Notes under the pieces: model-generated
Database searches by the model: none
The model's input: only the letters and a program-made list of their open reading frames with translations
What the model was told of the DNA's origin: nothing
Assembly (NCBI GenBank): GCA_018716485.1
Contig: DVJY01000059.1
Location: 1 to 64,000 of the forward strand
DNA from: Candidatus Scybalocola faecipullorum
GTDB lineage: Bacteria; Bacillota; Clostridia; Lachnospirales; Lachnospiraceae
Direction of reading: 5' to 3'
DNA length: 64,000 bases
In this document: positions 45,921-55,461 of the stretch, piece after piece
Layout of the letters: each line of letters starts with the position of its first letter
How positions within the stretch are numbered: position 1 is the first letter of the stretch
Program-made: the position numbers and the translations under genes

Positions 45921-47462
45921 ATGGCATTAAAAACATACGCGGCAATCGAAGTCGGCTCCAAAGAACTTGTTTTGAAAGTCTATGAAATCGGCAAAAAGAT
46001 TGGTATCCGTCAGCTGGATCATGTCAGATATATGCTGGATATCGGGAGCAGTGCTTATTCCGAAGGGACGATCGGATATGAACAGGTGAACGAGCTGTGT
46101 GAAGTGCTGAAAAAATTCAAACTTAAGCTTGAAGAATATCAGGTGGACGACTATGTCGCTTATGGCGGCAGCGCTTTAAAAGAAGCAGATAACGGAAGTC
46201 TGGTACTTGACCAGATCAAGGTGCGTACCGGCCTGCGTGTACGACAGATCGGCAATGCGCAGCAGCGTTTTCTTGTTTTTAAATCAATCGCATTTAAAAT
46301 GCAGAATTTTGAGCAGCTGATCAAAGAGGGTGCGGTGATCATCGACCTGGGCTCGGGCAGCCTTCAGGTTTCTGTATTTGAGGACGGCGCGCTTCAGTTC
46401 AGTCAGAATATCAGAATCGGCGCACTGCGTATCCGTGAAATGCTGTCATCACTGGAAGGACAGACATCCGACTTTACGAGTGTGATTATGGAGTTTGTAG
46501 ACAACAATGTTCAGGCATTCCGCGGCGCAGATTTGAAGGCTATGAAAATTAAGCATGCGATCGTTGTCGGCGAAGAGTTTTCGGCGATTATGAATTATTT
46601 GAATAAAGACGGCGTTCATGCAAATCTGAGTTTGGAGCAGTTTAATAGAATTTATGATAAACTGCTGGGCCAGTCCACCGAGTCCATTGCTGAAAAGCTG
46701 GGACTGCCGTACGAACTGGCAAGTGTTCTTGTGCCGGCGGTTATTGTTTACAGAAAAATTTTAGACAGAACAACAGCGAAAAACATCTGGGAGGCAACGT
46801 CTGATTTATGTGACGGTATGGCTCTGGACTACAGCCAGAAAGTAGAAAGGTATTTGCTGGCTCACGATTTTTCGAAAGATATTATTAAAAACGTCCGCAA
46901 TATTGCCAAACGCTATGCCAGCGACGAGAATCATGTGAAATGTGTGGAATCTATGGCAAAATCATTGTTTGACGGTACAAAGAAGATTTCGGGGCTGAAC
47001 TCAAGATATCGCCTGCTGCTTCAGGTCGCGGCAATTTTGCACGATTCGGGAAAATATATCAACAGTGACAACAGCAATTATAACGCCAGCCACATTATCC
47101 GCGAGAGTGAACTGATCGGGTTGTCTGATGTTGAAAAAGAAATTGTAGCAAGTATTGTTTTATATAATTCCAGTGCGTATGTGCCGGATTATGAGGACAT
47201 GAGCCGTCAGATAGACAGAGAACAGTACATTGCCATGCTGAAGCTGACTTCTTTGTTTTCTTTGGCAAATGCAATGGACAGAAGCCATAAGCAGAAGATT
47301 AAAAAGATTCGTGTTGTCATTAATGAAACAGAAATGCGCATCATTGCAGATACTATTTATGATATTACACTGGAGCAGGGCATGGTTGAATCAAAGGCTC
47401 GGTTTTTCGAGGAAATATTCGGCATACGTCCCGTACTCCGTCAAAAAAGAAATTTATTATAA
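45921..47462 (+). CDS. Ppx/GppA phosphatase family protein with HD domain
   Basis: Predicted exopolyphosphatase or guanosine pentaphosphatase, about 513 residues. The N-terminal ASKHA fold includes AAIEVGSKELVLKVYEIG near 6, YGGSALKEA near 84 and VIIDLGSGSLQVSVFE near 139. A C-terminal HD-like domain (about 310-500) carries LHDSGKYIN near 376. Note EVGS where most members have D-x-GS/T-NS, a family variation. It lies between the DUF815 ATPase and ppk, so polyphosphate turnover is the likely role. Confidence 0.87.
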   Translation: MALKTYAAIEVGSKELVLKVYEIGKKIGIRQLDHVRYMLDIGSSAYSEGTIGYEQVNELCEVLKKFKLKLEEYQVDDYVAYGGSALKEADNGSLVLDQIKVRTGLRVRQIGNAQQRFLVFKSIAFKMQNFEQLIKEGAVIIDLGSGSLQVSVFEDGALQFSQNIRIGALRIREMLSSLEGQTSDFTSVIMEFVDNNVQAFRGADLKAMKIKHAIVVGEEFSAIMNYLNKDGVHANLSLEQFNRIYDKLLGQSTESIAEKLGLPYELASVLVPAVIVYRKILDRTTAKNIWEATSDLCDGMALDYSQKVERYLLAHDFSKDIIKNVRNIAKRYASDENHVKCVESMAKSLFDGTKKISGLNSRYRLLLQVAAILHDSGKYINSDNSNYNASHIIRESELIGLSDVEKEIVASIVLYNSSAYVPDYEDMSRQIDREQYIAMLKLTSLFSLANAMDRSHKQKIKKIRVVINETEMRIIADTIYDITLEQGMVESKARFFEEIFGIRPVLRQKRNLL

Positions 47463-47477
47463 AGGCAGGTAAACTTG

Positions 47478-49628
47478 ATGGCAGAGAAAAAAGAAAATCC
47501 AATGAATAAGCCGGAATATTTTACAAACAGGGAACTGAGCTGGCTGGAATTTAATTACAGAGTATTAAGTGAAGCCAGAGACAAAACACTGCCGCTGTTT
47601 GAGAGACTGAAATTTTTAAGTATTACAGCTTCCAATCTGGATGAATTTTTTATGATCCGCGTGGCTTCCTTAAAGGATATGGTACATGCCAATTATACGA
47701 AAAAAGATATTGCGGGCATGACGGCTACGGAACAGCTGACGGCAATCAGCAAAAAGACACATGAAATGTGCAGTATGCAGTACAGTACATACATGCGTTC
47801 GTTTTTGCCGGCGCTGAAAAAGGAGCATTTGATTATTATCAATCATTTTGAAGATCTGACAGATGCACAGTCAGCGTATGTGGATGAATATTTCAAACGC
47901 GATGTATATCCGGTTGTGACGCCGATGGCAGTGGATTCCTCAAGACCGTTTCCGCTGATCCGCAATAAGACGCTGAATATCGGCGCGCTGATCCGTGAGA
48001 AAAAAGGAAAGAGCGAAAACAGTTATGATTTCGCGACCGTTCAGGTACCGGGAGGACTTCCGAGATTTGTAGTGATTCCTTCAGAGAATAAAGGGGATAC
48101 AACCATTATTCTTTTGGAACAGATTATTGAAAAAAATATCAGTAAGCTGTTCTTAAATTACGAAGTTATATGTGCTTATCCGTACCGTATTATGAGAAAT
48201 GCCGATTTGACCATTGAGGAAGAAGAGGCGCAGGATTTGCTCATTGAAATTCAGAAGCAGATTAAAAAACGTCAGTGGGGCGAGGTTATCCGTCTTGAGG
48301 TCGAGGAAGGCATCGATAAGCGGCTCCTGAAAATATTGAAAAAGGAACTTCAGGTCGGTGAAGAAGATATTTACCGTATCGGCGGCCCGCTTGATCTGAC
48401 ATTCCTGATGAAAGTCAACGGCATGGATGGTTTCTCGCATTTGAAATATAAGAAATATGTGCCGGCCAAAGTACCTCAGCTCAACAATGATGAGGATATC
48501 TTTACTCAGATCCGCCGCCACGATATTGTGCTCAGTCATCCGTACCAGACTTTTGATCCGGTCGTTGATTTTGTGCGTCAGGCGTCTAAAGATCCGAATG
48601 TCCTCGCGATTAAACAGACGCTTTATCGTGTCAGCGGAAATTCGCCGATTATCGCATCGCTTGCTGCTGCTGCGGAAAACGGCAAGCAGGTATCTGTACT
48701 TGTGGAACTTAAAGCACGCTTTGATGAAGAGAATAATATTAACTGGGCAAAGATGCTTGAAAAAGCCGGCTGTCATGTCATTTACGGTCTTGTGGGTCTT
48801 AAAGTCCACAGTAAGATTACGCTTGTTGTCCGCAGAGATGAGGACGGCATCCGCCGTTATGTACATCTGGGTACCGGAAACTATAATGACGCGACGGCAA
48901 AACTGTATACTGATATGGGGCTGCTGACATGCTCCAATCCGATCGGAGAAGATGCTACAGCTGTATTCAACATGCTTTCAGGTTATTCTGAACCTGCAGG
49001 CTGGAATAAATTGATTGTGGCGCCGATTTGGATCCGCGACCGTTTTTACGAGATGATCGATCGGGAAAAACAGCATGCGCTGGAAGGCAAGCCGGCAAGA
49101 ATTATTGCAAAAATGAATTCTTTGTGTGACCGGGAAATGATCATCAAGCTTTATGAAGCTGCCGCTGCCGGTGTAAAGATTGACCTGATCGTCCGCGGTA
49201 TTTGCTGTCTGAAAGTGGGTATTCCGGGCATCAGTGAAAACATCAGCGTCAGATCGATTGTCGGTAATTTTCTGGAACACAGCCGTATTTTCTATTTTTA
49301 TGATAACGGCCGTGAGGACGTTTTCATGGGCAGCGCCGACTGGATGCCGAGAAATCTGGATAAACGTGTGGAAATTGTATTCCCAGTGGAAGATGAAACG
49401 TGCAAGAAAGAAGTCATGGAAGTGCTTCGTATACAGCTTGCCGATAATATGAAAGCTCATATCCTTCAGCCGGATGATTCTTACGAAAAAGTCGATAAGC
49501 GGGGCAAGACACTGATCTGTGCCCAGGATTATTTCTGCGAGAAGGCTAAAGAAGAAGAAAAGATGACAGAAGAGGAAGTGGAAGAACACAGACGTGTGTT
49601 TGAACCGCTCTACAAAATTGAAGAGTAA
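47478..49628 (+). CDS. ppk1: Polyphosphate kinase 1
   Basis: Reversible synthesis of inorganic polyphosphate from ATP, about 716 residues, peripheral membrane enzyme. FTNRELSWLEFNYRVL near 15 opens the N-domain, SNLDEFFMIRV near 54 is conserved, KQTLYRVSGNSPI near 380 and GLKVHSKITLV near 436 contain the active-site residues including the phosphorylated histidine, and HLGTGNYND follows near 460. Co-directional with the phosphatase, 15 nt apart, giving a make/degrade pair. Confidence 0.95.
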   Translation: MAEKKENPMNKPEYFTNRELSWLEFNYRVLSEARDKTLPLFERLKFLSITASNLDEFFMIRVASLKDMVHANYTKKDIAGMTATEQLTAISKKTHEMCSMQYSTYMRSFLPALKKEHLIIINHFEDLTDAQSAYVDEYFKRDVYPVVTPMAVDSSRPFPLIRNKTLNIGALIREKKGKSENSYDFATVQVPGGLPRFVVIPSENKGDTTIILLEQIIEKNISKLFLNYEVICAYPYRIMRNADLTIEEEEAQDLLIEIQKQIKKRQWGEVIRLEVEEGIDKRLLKILKKELQVGEEDIYRIGGPLDLTFLMKVNGMDGFSHLKYKKYVPAKVPQLNNDEDIFTQIRRHDIVLSHPYQTFDPVVDFVRQASKDPNVLAIKQTLYRVSGNSPIIASLAAAAENGKQVSVLVELKARFDEENNINWAKMLEKAGCHVIYGLVGLKVHSKITLVVRRDEDGIRRYVHLGTGNYNDATAKLYTDMGLLTCSNPIGEDATAVFNMLSGYSEPAGWNKLIVAPIWIRDRFYEMIDREKQHALEGKPARIIAKMNSLCDREMIIKLYEAAAAGVKIDLIVRGICCLKVGIPGISENISVRSIVGNFLEHSRIFYFYDNGREDVFMGSADWMPRNLDKRVEIVFPVEDETCKKEVMEVLRIQLADNMKAHILQPDDSYEKVDKRGKTLICAQDYFCEKAKEEEKMTEEEVEEHRRVFEPLYKIEE

Positions 49629-49641
49629 TTTGATATAAGAA

Positions 49642-49694
49642 AAGAGACGCTTTCTGAAACATTCGGAGTGAATGCTTTGGGGAGCGTCTCTTTC
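49642..49694. terminator. Terminator between ppk1 and the convergent gene
   Basis: AAAGAGACGCT (49642-49652) pairs with AGCGTCTCTTT (49684-49694), with an inner CATTC/GAATG hairpin. The T-rich tail is better on the minus strand, so it may serve mainly the minus-strand gene. Confidence 0.7.
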
Positions 49695-49717
49695 ATTAGT
49701 TTTTAGCCGCCGTTTAT

Positions 49718-50320
49718 TCAGAACATTTCGTGATATAGCTCATAGGTTAAATCTGCAGGCATATTCGTGTATACATACAGCACAATAATAAGCCATACGA
49801 TAGAAAGTACTAAAAAGGCGATATTTACAATAGTACCGGCCAGCCCCATGCCGCGTCCGTACGGTTTCCTGCGGGAAATAATGCCAAGGATGAGACCGAC
49901 GATATTGAGCGGTATGCAAAGGTAAGGGAAAAGACAGCACGGTACAATGCTGACAATGCCAATGACAAGAGAGGCAATGGCAAGGCCGTTGTACGGTGCC
50001 GGACCCTGATTTTGATACGGATCATACGGACCGCCCTGCTGATAGTAGTTATTATTGCTGTAATAACCGTTATTCTGATTTTGATAACCGTTGCCGTAAG
50101 GCTGCTGCCAATTCTGCTGATTCTGTTGATTTTGGTCATTTTGGTACGGATTGTTATATGGGCCGCCGTACTGATACTGACCATATGGATTATCATTATT
50201 GGAAGTATTTTCCTGCTGCTGGCTGTTGGTTGGATTAGGACGAGGGCCGAACCGCTGTCCGCAGTAAGCGCATGAGGTCGCGTCGTCACTGTTTTTTGAA
50301 CCGCAATTTGGACAAATCAT
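49718..50320 (-). CDS. Zinc-ribbon, low-complexity DUF4190-like membrane protein
   Basis: 200 residues. An N-terminal zinc ribbon (CPNCGSKN and CAYCGQRFG, about 3-24) is followed by a tail of asparagine, glutamine, tyrosine and glycine (about 28-108). Two hydrophobic helices then resemble DUF4190 (LAIASLVIGIVSIVPCC near 113, then GLAGTIVNIAFLVLSIV near 158). AAAGGAGG precedes the ATG. Many Clostridia carry such proteins; function unknown. Confidence 0.8.
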   Translation of the reverse strand: MICPNCGSKNSDDATSCAYCGQRFGPRPNPTNSQQQENTSNNDNPYGQYQYGGPYNNPYQNDQNQQNQQNWQQPYGNGYQNQNNGYYSNNNYYQQGGPYDPYQNQGPAPYNGLAIASLVIGIVSIVPCCLFPYLCIPLNIVGLILGIISRRKPYGRGMGLAGTIVNIAFLVLSIVWLIIVLYVYTNMPADLTYELYHEMF

Positions 50321-50355
50321 TTCATTATCCTCCTTTGTAGATGAACTTATAAAAT

Positions 50356-50384
50356 AATATACTCTATTTTGCAGGCAGAGTCAA
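50356..50384 (-). promoter_or_regulatory. Promoter of the zinc-ribbon protein gene
   Basis: On the minus strand TTGACT (plus 50379-50384), 17-nt spacer, TATATT (plus 50356-50361). Confidence 0.65.
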
Positions 50385-50413
50385 ATGCTGTTCGGCAAAA
50401 AAATCAGGACAGG

Positions 50414-50442
50414 TTGTTTTAAGAAGATACAGGTGGTATAAT
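50414..50442 (+). promoter_or_regulatory. Promoter of the four-helix membrane protein gene
   Basis: TTGTTT (50414-50419), 17-nt spacer, perfect TATAAT (50437-50442), divergent from the preceding promoter. Confidence 0.7.
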
Positions 50443-50474
50443 AAAATCTGAAAAAAATTATGGGAGTTGAAGAG

Positions 50475-50999
50475 ATGTACAAAGTATTTATAGGCATGTT
50501 TTTTATTTTGCTCGACTTTAATGTCAGGTTTGCGCAGACGCATGTGTTCAGCCTTCTGCCGTCATTTGTCGGATATCTGCTGATCGCCTTCGGACTTAAA
50601 TCAGTGGCCGACAAAAATGTGTATTTTGATATGGGACGACGCCTTTCGTGGGTTATGTTCGTGCTGACGCTGATTTCATATATTTCCAATGCTGCAGCGC
50701 TGTCCTATATGTTCCAGATGCCTGCGCTTGTCCTCAGTATTATGGTTGTGCTCGGAACAATTGTGGACACATATTTGATCGTCAGAGGATGCAGCGACGA
50801 GGAATATGAGACAGGTATTTCATGGAATGCGGGGAAACTGACAAAGTTTTGGATGTTTTATGCGGTGTTTACGCTGCTTCAGAATGCTGTGCTGCTGCTT
50901 ATTCCGGTAGCGGAAGTTTATATGATTGTAGCTGTTGTTTTACTTGTAACAGTAGTCGGGCTGCTGTATTCATTTTTCCAGATCAGAAAGAATGTATAA
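50475..50999 (+). CDS. Hypothetical polytopic membrane protein
   Basis: About 174 residues with four or five hydrophobic helices and no family I can name. The pattern is VFIGMFFILLDFNVRF at the start, LLPSFVGYLLIAFGL near 32, and a last helix VYMIVAVVLLVTVVGLLYSFF near 148. The start is the ATG at 50475, with GGGAG 8 nt upstream; an ATG at 50460 lacks a ribosome site. A strong terminator follows directly. Confidence 0.7.
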   Translation: MYKVFIGMFFILLDFNVRFAQTHVFSLLPSFVGYLLIAFGLKSVADKNVYFDMGRRLSWVMFVLTLISYISNAAALSYMFQMPALVLSIMVVLGTIVDTYLIVRGCSDEEYETGISWNAGKLTKFWMFYAVFTLLQNAVLLLIPVAEVYMIVAVVLLVTVVGLLYSFFQIRKNV

Positions 51000-51006
51000 A
51001 AATCAG

Positions 51007-51043
51007 AGAGTATATGTCTGAAAAAGATATATACTCTTTTTTT
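51007..51043 (+). terminator. Terminator after the hypothetical membrane protein
   Basis: AGAGTATAT/ATATACTCT stem (51007-51015 with 51029-51037), then seven T residues. Confidence 0.88.
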
Positions 51044-51045
51044 GC

Positions 51046-51110
51046 GCGATACGCCCGGCAAGTGGAAGAAATCTTTCCCTATCCGCCACGATACGCCCGG
51101 AGGGCGCCGT
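51046..51110. repeat. GCGATACGCCCGG repeat copy 1
   Basis: The 17-mer GCGATACGCCCGGCAAG (51046-51062) is identical to 57624-57640. A partial second copy, CGATACGCCCGG, follows at 51089-51100, and CTTTCCCTATCCG (51073-51085) resembles the arm of the hairpin at 57726-57761. It lies straight after a terminator and just before the etfB promoter. Confidence 0.6.
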
Positions 51111-51112
51111 AA

Positions 51113-51141
51113 TTGACGTCCAAATACATATATGATATGAT
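51113..51141 (+). promoter_or_regulatory. Promoter of etfBA
   Basis: TTGACG (51113-51118), 17-nt spacer, TATGAT (51136-51141), immediately after the repeat element. Confidence 0.65.
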
Positions 51142-51196
51142 TTTAATAGTTAGTGCGCGAATTAATTGCATGTACAAAAAAGAGAGGAGGAAAGTG

Positions 51197-51967
51197 ATGA
51201 ATATACTTGTAATTCTCAGACAATGGCCGTCAGCAGGAAAAAGTTTAGAAAACAGCGGTATGTGTGACAGTGATAAAAATGTCCTTTGTGAAGCATTAAA
51301 TTTAAGAGATGAGCAGGGCGGTTTTGTCACAGTGATGGCCTTGGGCGATGAGCATGAGCAGGAGATACAGATATTAAAAGAGGCCTTGACTTACGGCACG
51401 GACAGGGCTTTATTGGTGCAGATATCTGAGGATAAAACAGGGGTCGCTCTGGCGGCGGCATGTGCGGCACAGGCCCTCCGAAAGACAGGCCCTTATGATG
51501 TAATTTTTTTCGGGAGACAGGCCATAGACGGTGACAGCGCCCATATGGCAGTGATGACGGCGCAGGCAGCAGGAATACCGGCGGCTTTATACAGTAAAAA
51601 ATTTAAATGTGCATCCGACGGGGAGGGCTGGAGAGCCGAAAGTGAGACTGAGCATGGTGAAATACAGCTGTCGGGAAATTTTCCGATTGTTGTTGTATCA
51701 GTCAGAGAAGATCAGAACAAAAGATATCCGAAAATATCTGATATTTTAAAAGTATACAGCGGCCAAAACATGGTTGAAAAAGTCGCCAGCCCGGACATTT
51801 TGCCCCTGACTCTGCCAAAACCAGTGCAGATACATACATATGTGCCAGAGACGGCACATCATCAGATACAGATGATCGAAGGGACAGACGAGGAAGAAAA
51901 AGCCGCAGGCTGCCTGAAAATTTTAGGGATGTACAGTTTTTGGGAGGGGCATGCAAATGAAGGATAG
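51197..51967 (+). CDS. etfB: Electron transfer flavoprotein beta subunit
   Basis: Beta subunit of an Etf, 256 residues, which with EtfA shuttles electrons between acyl-CoA dehydrogenases and NADH or ferredoxin. VILRQWPSAG opens where most have K-x-V-P; GRQAIDGDSAHMAV near 110 and RYPKISDIL near 176 are family motifs. The ATG follows GAGAGGAGG. It looks more diverged than housekeeping EtfB. Whether it bifurcates electrons cannot be told from sequence by eye. Confidence 0.88.
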   Translation: MNILVILRQWPSAGKSLENSGMCDSDKNVLCEALNLRDEQGGFVTVMALGDEHEQEIQILKEALTYGTDRALLVQISEDKTGVALAAACAAQALRKTGPYDVIFFGRQAIDGDSAHMAVMTAQAAGIPAALYSKKFKCASDGEGWRAESETEHGEIQLSGNFPIVVVSVREDQNKRYPKISDILKVYSGQNMVEKVASPDILPLTLPKPVQIHTYVPETAHHQIQMIEGTDEEEKAAGCLKILGMYSFWEGHANEG

Positions 51968-52973
51968 CGTGATCAACAAAGATATATGGATCATCGGAGA
52001 AATGAACGGCGGCAGGCCCCACAATGTCACCTTTGAAATTTTAGAGAAAGGAAGAGGGCTGGCAGCGCAGATGAAAGCCGGTCTGCATGTTATTCTCAGC
52101 GGAAGGTCATGCGGCAAAGCTGCCCAATATTTGGCACATCGCGGTGCCGATGAAGTGGTTGTGATTGAAGACGGTAAGCTGTCTGAGGGCAATCCTTTTA
52201 TACATGCCAAAGCCATAGTACAGTGTCTCAGAAAAGAAAAGCCATGGGCTGTCTTTGTGGGCGCAACGGCATTCGGCCGCGGGCTTGCGGCGGCAGTGGC
52301 CGCAAAGCTGGGGACTGAACTTATTGCCGATGCCGCGGATATTATTTATGATAGCGCCATAGAACGGCTTGTTGTGACGAAAACGGCGGCAGACCGGACA
52401 AGCATGGCTGATTTTATCATTTCCGGCAGCAGCCTGCAGATGATTACAGTGCGTCCGGGCATGATGAGGCGGGGGATTGAAAATTCGGAACGTACGGCTA
52501 AAATACGCCGCGCTGTACCGATATGGCATGAGGATATACAGGACATGGTCATATACAGGGAAATTTCAGCAAAAAACAGATGTCAGATCAGTCTCGGCAG
52601 CGCAGAGATCATTGTTTCCGGCGGCAGAGGACTGAAGACAAAAGAAAATTTTGAGATGCTTTACGATCTTGCAAAAAGACTGAACGGTCAGGTGGGCGCC
52701 ACCCGGCCGTGTATTGATGCAGGATGGGCGCCTTATGAGCGGCAGGTGGGACAGTCAGGCACAGCGGTAAAGCCAAAGCTGTATATAGCTTTTGGAATAT
52801 CCGGGGCGATACAGCATATGACGGCTATTGGGGCAAAATATATGATCGCGGTCAATCAGGATCCGGAAGCGGCCATTTTTAAATATTGCGATTACGGCAT
52901 TATAGGCGACGCAGCAAAAGTACTCAGAGCAATGATCGATCAGCTCGATTCGATGAATCAGCGGCATTTATAA
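51957..52973 (+). CDS. etfA: Electron transfer flavoprotein alpha subunit
   Basis: Alpha subunit of the Etf, about 338 residues. The C-terminal FAD domain is clear: VSGGRGLKTKENF near 221, GATRPCIDAGWAPYERQVGQ near 246-265, KLYIAFGISGAIQHM near 273 and NQDPEAAIFKYCDYGIIGD near 300. It overlaps etfB. I favour the ATG at 51957 because the one at 51951 sits too close to GGGAGG. No N-terminal ferredoxin domain. Confidence 0.9.
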   Translation: MKDSVINKDIWIIGEMNGGRPHNVTFEILEKGRGLAAQMKAGLHVILSGRSCGKAAQYLAHRGADEVVVIEDGKLSEGNPFIHAKAIVQCLRKEKPWAVFVGATAFGRGLAAAVAAKLGTELIADAADIIYDSAIERLVVTKTAADRTSMADFIISGSSLQMITVRPGMMRRGIENSERTAKIRRAVPIWHEDIQDMVIYREISAKNRCQISLGSAEIIVSGGRGLKTKENFEMLYDLAKRLNGQVGATRPCIDAGWAPYERQVGQSGTAVKPKLYIAFGISGAIQHMTAIGAKYMIAVNQDPEAAIFKYCDYGIIGDAAKVLRAMIDQLDSMNQRHL

Positions 52974-52986
52974 TCACAGACAATTT

Positions 52987-53036
52987 AAAACTCCGGACGA
53001 AAATCATACAAAAGTAAGATTTGGGTCCGGAGTTTT
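52987..53036. terminator. Bidirectional terminator between etfA and the CoA-transferase
   Basis: AAAACTCCGGAC (52987-52998) pairs with GTCCGGAGTTTT (53025-53036), placed between two converging genes, with A and T tracts on either side. Confidence 0.88.
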
Positions 53037-53047
53037 ATTAAAAACTT

Positions 53048-54598
53048 TTAAGATTTAAGTCCCATCGGCTCATCCATAAAAATGCGGGCATCCATTAATT
53101 TTGGCTGGCCATCCATTTTTGGAACAAAGCCCATATGGTCAAGAATCTGTGTCTGAATATCAATTCCCGGTGCAACTTCTGTCAAATACATGCCATCCGG
53201 GCGCAGTTCAAAAACGGCGCGTTCAGTAATATACATGACCGGCTGTCCTGTTTCAGAAGCATATTTGCCGCTGAAAGTAATTTGCTCGACTTCTTTGAGA
53301 AATTTGTCGGACTTGCCTTCCTGATCGATGATAAGTTTTCCGTCTTTTGTGGAGCATTTCAGGCCGCCGGCTGTAAATGTACCGCAGAAATAAACCCGTT
53401 TTGCGTTTTGCGTAATATTGACAAATCCGCCGCATCCGGCAATTCTCGGGCCGAATTTGCTCACATTGATATTTCCGGCTTCATCGGCTTGGGCAAGACC
53501 TAAAAATGCATCATCGATGCCGCCGCCGTCGTAAAAGTCAAACTGTACCGGCTGATCAACAATGGCAAATGTATTGACAGAGCCGCCGAATTTTGGACCG
53601 CCCTGAGGAATGCCGCCGATCGGACCGGCCTCAACCGTCAGCGTAAAGTGGTCGTCAATACCTTCTTCACTGGCAACCATGGAAACATATTCAGGGATAC
53701 CGATGCCCAGATTAACAATCGTATCCGGCTTTAATTCCATGGCAGCGCGGCGTCCGATAATCTTTTTCGGAGACAGGGCAGGATATTTAAGACTGCCCAC
53801 CGGTGCGCGGAATTCTCCGGCCATGGAGCCGTCGTATTCGCAGCCGACGCACTGGGTATGATTTTCTTCGTTTTCGGTAACGACAACAGCATCTACATAA
53901 ATGCCCGGCACTTTCACAAGCTTCGGATCAACGTCCTGAACGACTTTTTCAACTTGTACGATGACTTTGCCGCCGCTGTTTTTGGCCGCCTGGGCGATCG
54001 CCGTCGCCTCACCGTAGCAGCATTCATGCTCCATAGTGACATTGCCGTATTCATCGGCATAAGTACCGCGGATAAATACAATATCAATCGGACGGGCTTT
54101 ATAAAGCAGGCGTTCCTGTCCGCATATATTCACAACTTCAACGATATCTTCGGTCGTAATATCATTAAGCTTTCCGCCTTCAACCCGGGGATCGGCAAAC
54201 GTATAAAGGCCGACGTGGGTGAGCGTGCCGATTTTTTTTGCGGCGATATCACGGTACAGCTGGGAAAGCGTACCCTGAGGCAGATTGTATGCTTTAATTT
54301 TATTTTGCATAATCAGTTCGCCAAGTTTGGGCGCCATATTGTAGTGGCCGGCGATAACAGTATCAACCATGCCTTCATGGGAAAAATGATCCGCTCCGCT
54401 GCCATCCCGATTGCCTTGCCCGGCAGCATATAAATAGGTCAGGTGTTTTGGTGAACCGGTTTCAAGAAAACGTTTTTCCAGCGCACTTGTTAATTCTTCG
54501 GGAAGATCGCAGGCAACAAAACCATTGGTAGAGATGGTCATGCCGTCTTCGACCAGTTTGACGGCCTCATCGGCAGTCATAATTTTTACTTTGGACAT
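53048..54598 (-). CDS. Acyl-CoA transferase (propionate/acetate CoA-transferase type)
   Basis: Family I CoA-transferase of 516 residues with fused alpha and beta halves. The alpha half shows DEAVKLVEDGMTIS near 10; the beta half begins near 270 (GRRAAMELKPDTIVNLGIGIPE). The catalytic glutamate is Glu323 in LTVEAGPIGG, matching the active site of Anaerotignum propionicum Pct. It moves CoA between acetate, propionate, lactate or butyrate in such organisms. Transcribed with the crotonase gene 38 nt upstream. Confidence 0.88.
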   Translation of the reverse strand: MSKVKIMTADEAVKLVEDGMTISTNGFVACDLPEELTSALEKRFLETGSPKHLTYLYAAGQGNRDGSGADHFSHEGMVDTVIAGHYNMAPKLGELIMQNKIKAYNLPQGTLSQLYRDIAAKKIGTLTHVGLYTFADPRVEGGKLNDITTEDIVEVVNICGQERLLYKARPIDIVFIRGTYADEYGNVTMEHECCYGEATAIAQAAKNSGGKVIVQVEKVVQDVDPKLVKVPGIYVDAVVVTENEENHTQCVGCEYDGSMAGEFRAPVGSLKYPALSPKKIIGRRAAMELKPDTIVNLGIGIPEYVSMVASEEGIDDHFTLTVEAGPIGGIPQGGPKFGGSVNTFAIVDQPVQFDFYDGGGIDDAFLGLAQADEAGNINVSKFGPRIAGCGGFVNITQNAKRVYFCGTFTAGGLKCSTKDGKLIIDQEGKSDKFLKEVEQITFSGKYASETGQPVMYITERAVFELRPDGMYLTEVAPGIDIQTQILDHMGFVPKMDGQPKLMDARIFMDEPMGLKS

Positions 54599-54636
54599 AA
54601 ATAAACCCTCCTCAAAACAATGATCATCACGCCGGA

Positions 54637-55413
54637 TCAGAAATCTGTCAGATCCGCTTTGCGCTTTTCAAGAAAGGCAGTCATACCTTCTTTTTTATCA
54701 TGGGTGGCGAAAGACAGTCCGAAAAGTTCTGCTTCAAGGGTAAGACCGCTTGAAAGGTCTGTATCCATACCTGTGTTGATCGCCTGTTTTGCCAGAGAGA
54801 TTGCATAGCTGCCTTTGGAAATAATCTTTGCCGCCATAGCTTTGCATGTATCAAGCAGTTCGGCCTGAGGCACAACTTTGTTTGCAAGGCCGATTCTGTA
54901 AGCTTCCGCGGCGTCAATCTGATCGCATGTGAAAATTAATTCTTTTGCGCGGCCTTTGCCAACAAGACGGGCAAGGCGCTGTGTGCCGCCGAAGCCCGGA
55001 AGAATGCCAAGGCCTGTTTCAGGCTGTCCGAATTTTGCGTTGTCAGATGCCACACGGATATCACAGGCCATAGAAATTTCACAGCCGCCGCCCAGAGCAT
55101 AGCCATTGACAGCAGCTATAGTTACCTGAGGCATTGTTTCCAATTTCATGAAAGCGTCTTTGGCAAGGAGAGCCATCTGTCGACCTTCGGCAGGAGTGGC
55201 GTTGACCATTTCCGAAATATCTGCGCCGGCAACGAAAGCTTTTGTTCCAGAGCCTGTCAAAATCACCACTTTAATATCTTTGCGGTTTTCGATGTCTTCA
55301 AAGCAGGCTTTGAGTTCTGACAATGTTTCGCTGTTTAAAGCATTCAATGATTTTGGACGGTTGATTGTTACAACTGCGACTTCGTTTTCAATTTCCATGA
55401 GTAAATTGTTCAT
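54637..55413 (-). CDS. Enoyl-CoA hydratase/crotonase
   Basis: Crotonase-fold hydratase of 258 residues. The oxyanion-hole segment AGADISEMV is near 63, NGYALGGGCEISMACDIRVAS near 99 carries the first catalytic glutamate, and GQPETGLGILPGFGGTQRL near 128 the second. It probably hydrates crotonyl-CoA or a related enoyl-CoA in the same pathway as the CoA-transferase and acyl-CoA dehydrogenase. The AAGGAGG ribosome site precedes the ATG. No thiolase or 3-hydroxyacyl-CoA dehydrogenase gene is nearby. Confidence 0.9.
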   Translation of the reverse strand: MNNLLMEIENEVAVVTINRPKSLNALNSETLSELKACFEDIENRKDIKVVILTGSGTKAFVAGADISEMVNATPAEGRQMALLAKDAFMKLETMPQVTIAAVNGYALGGGCEISMACDIRVASDNAKFGQPETGLGILPGFGGTQRLARLVGKGRAKELIFTCDQIDAAEAYRIGLANKVVPQAELLDTCKAMAAKIISKGSYAISLAKQAINTGMDTDLSSGLTLEAELFGLSFATHDKKEGMTAFLEKRKADLTDF

Positions 55414-55461
55414 AAATACTTCCTCCTTAAAGTTAGATCCTGTGTTTCAACTAAAAAATTC

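Noticed and set aside
48153..48866. 237-residue minus-strand frame inside ppk1
   Set aside because: Antisense shadow of a conserved gene with no start signals.
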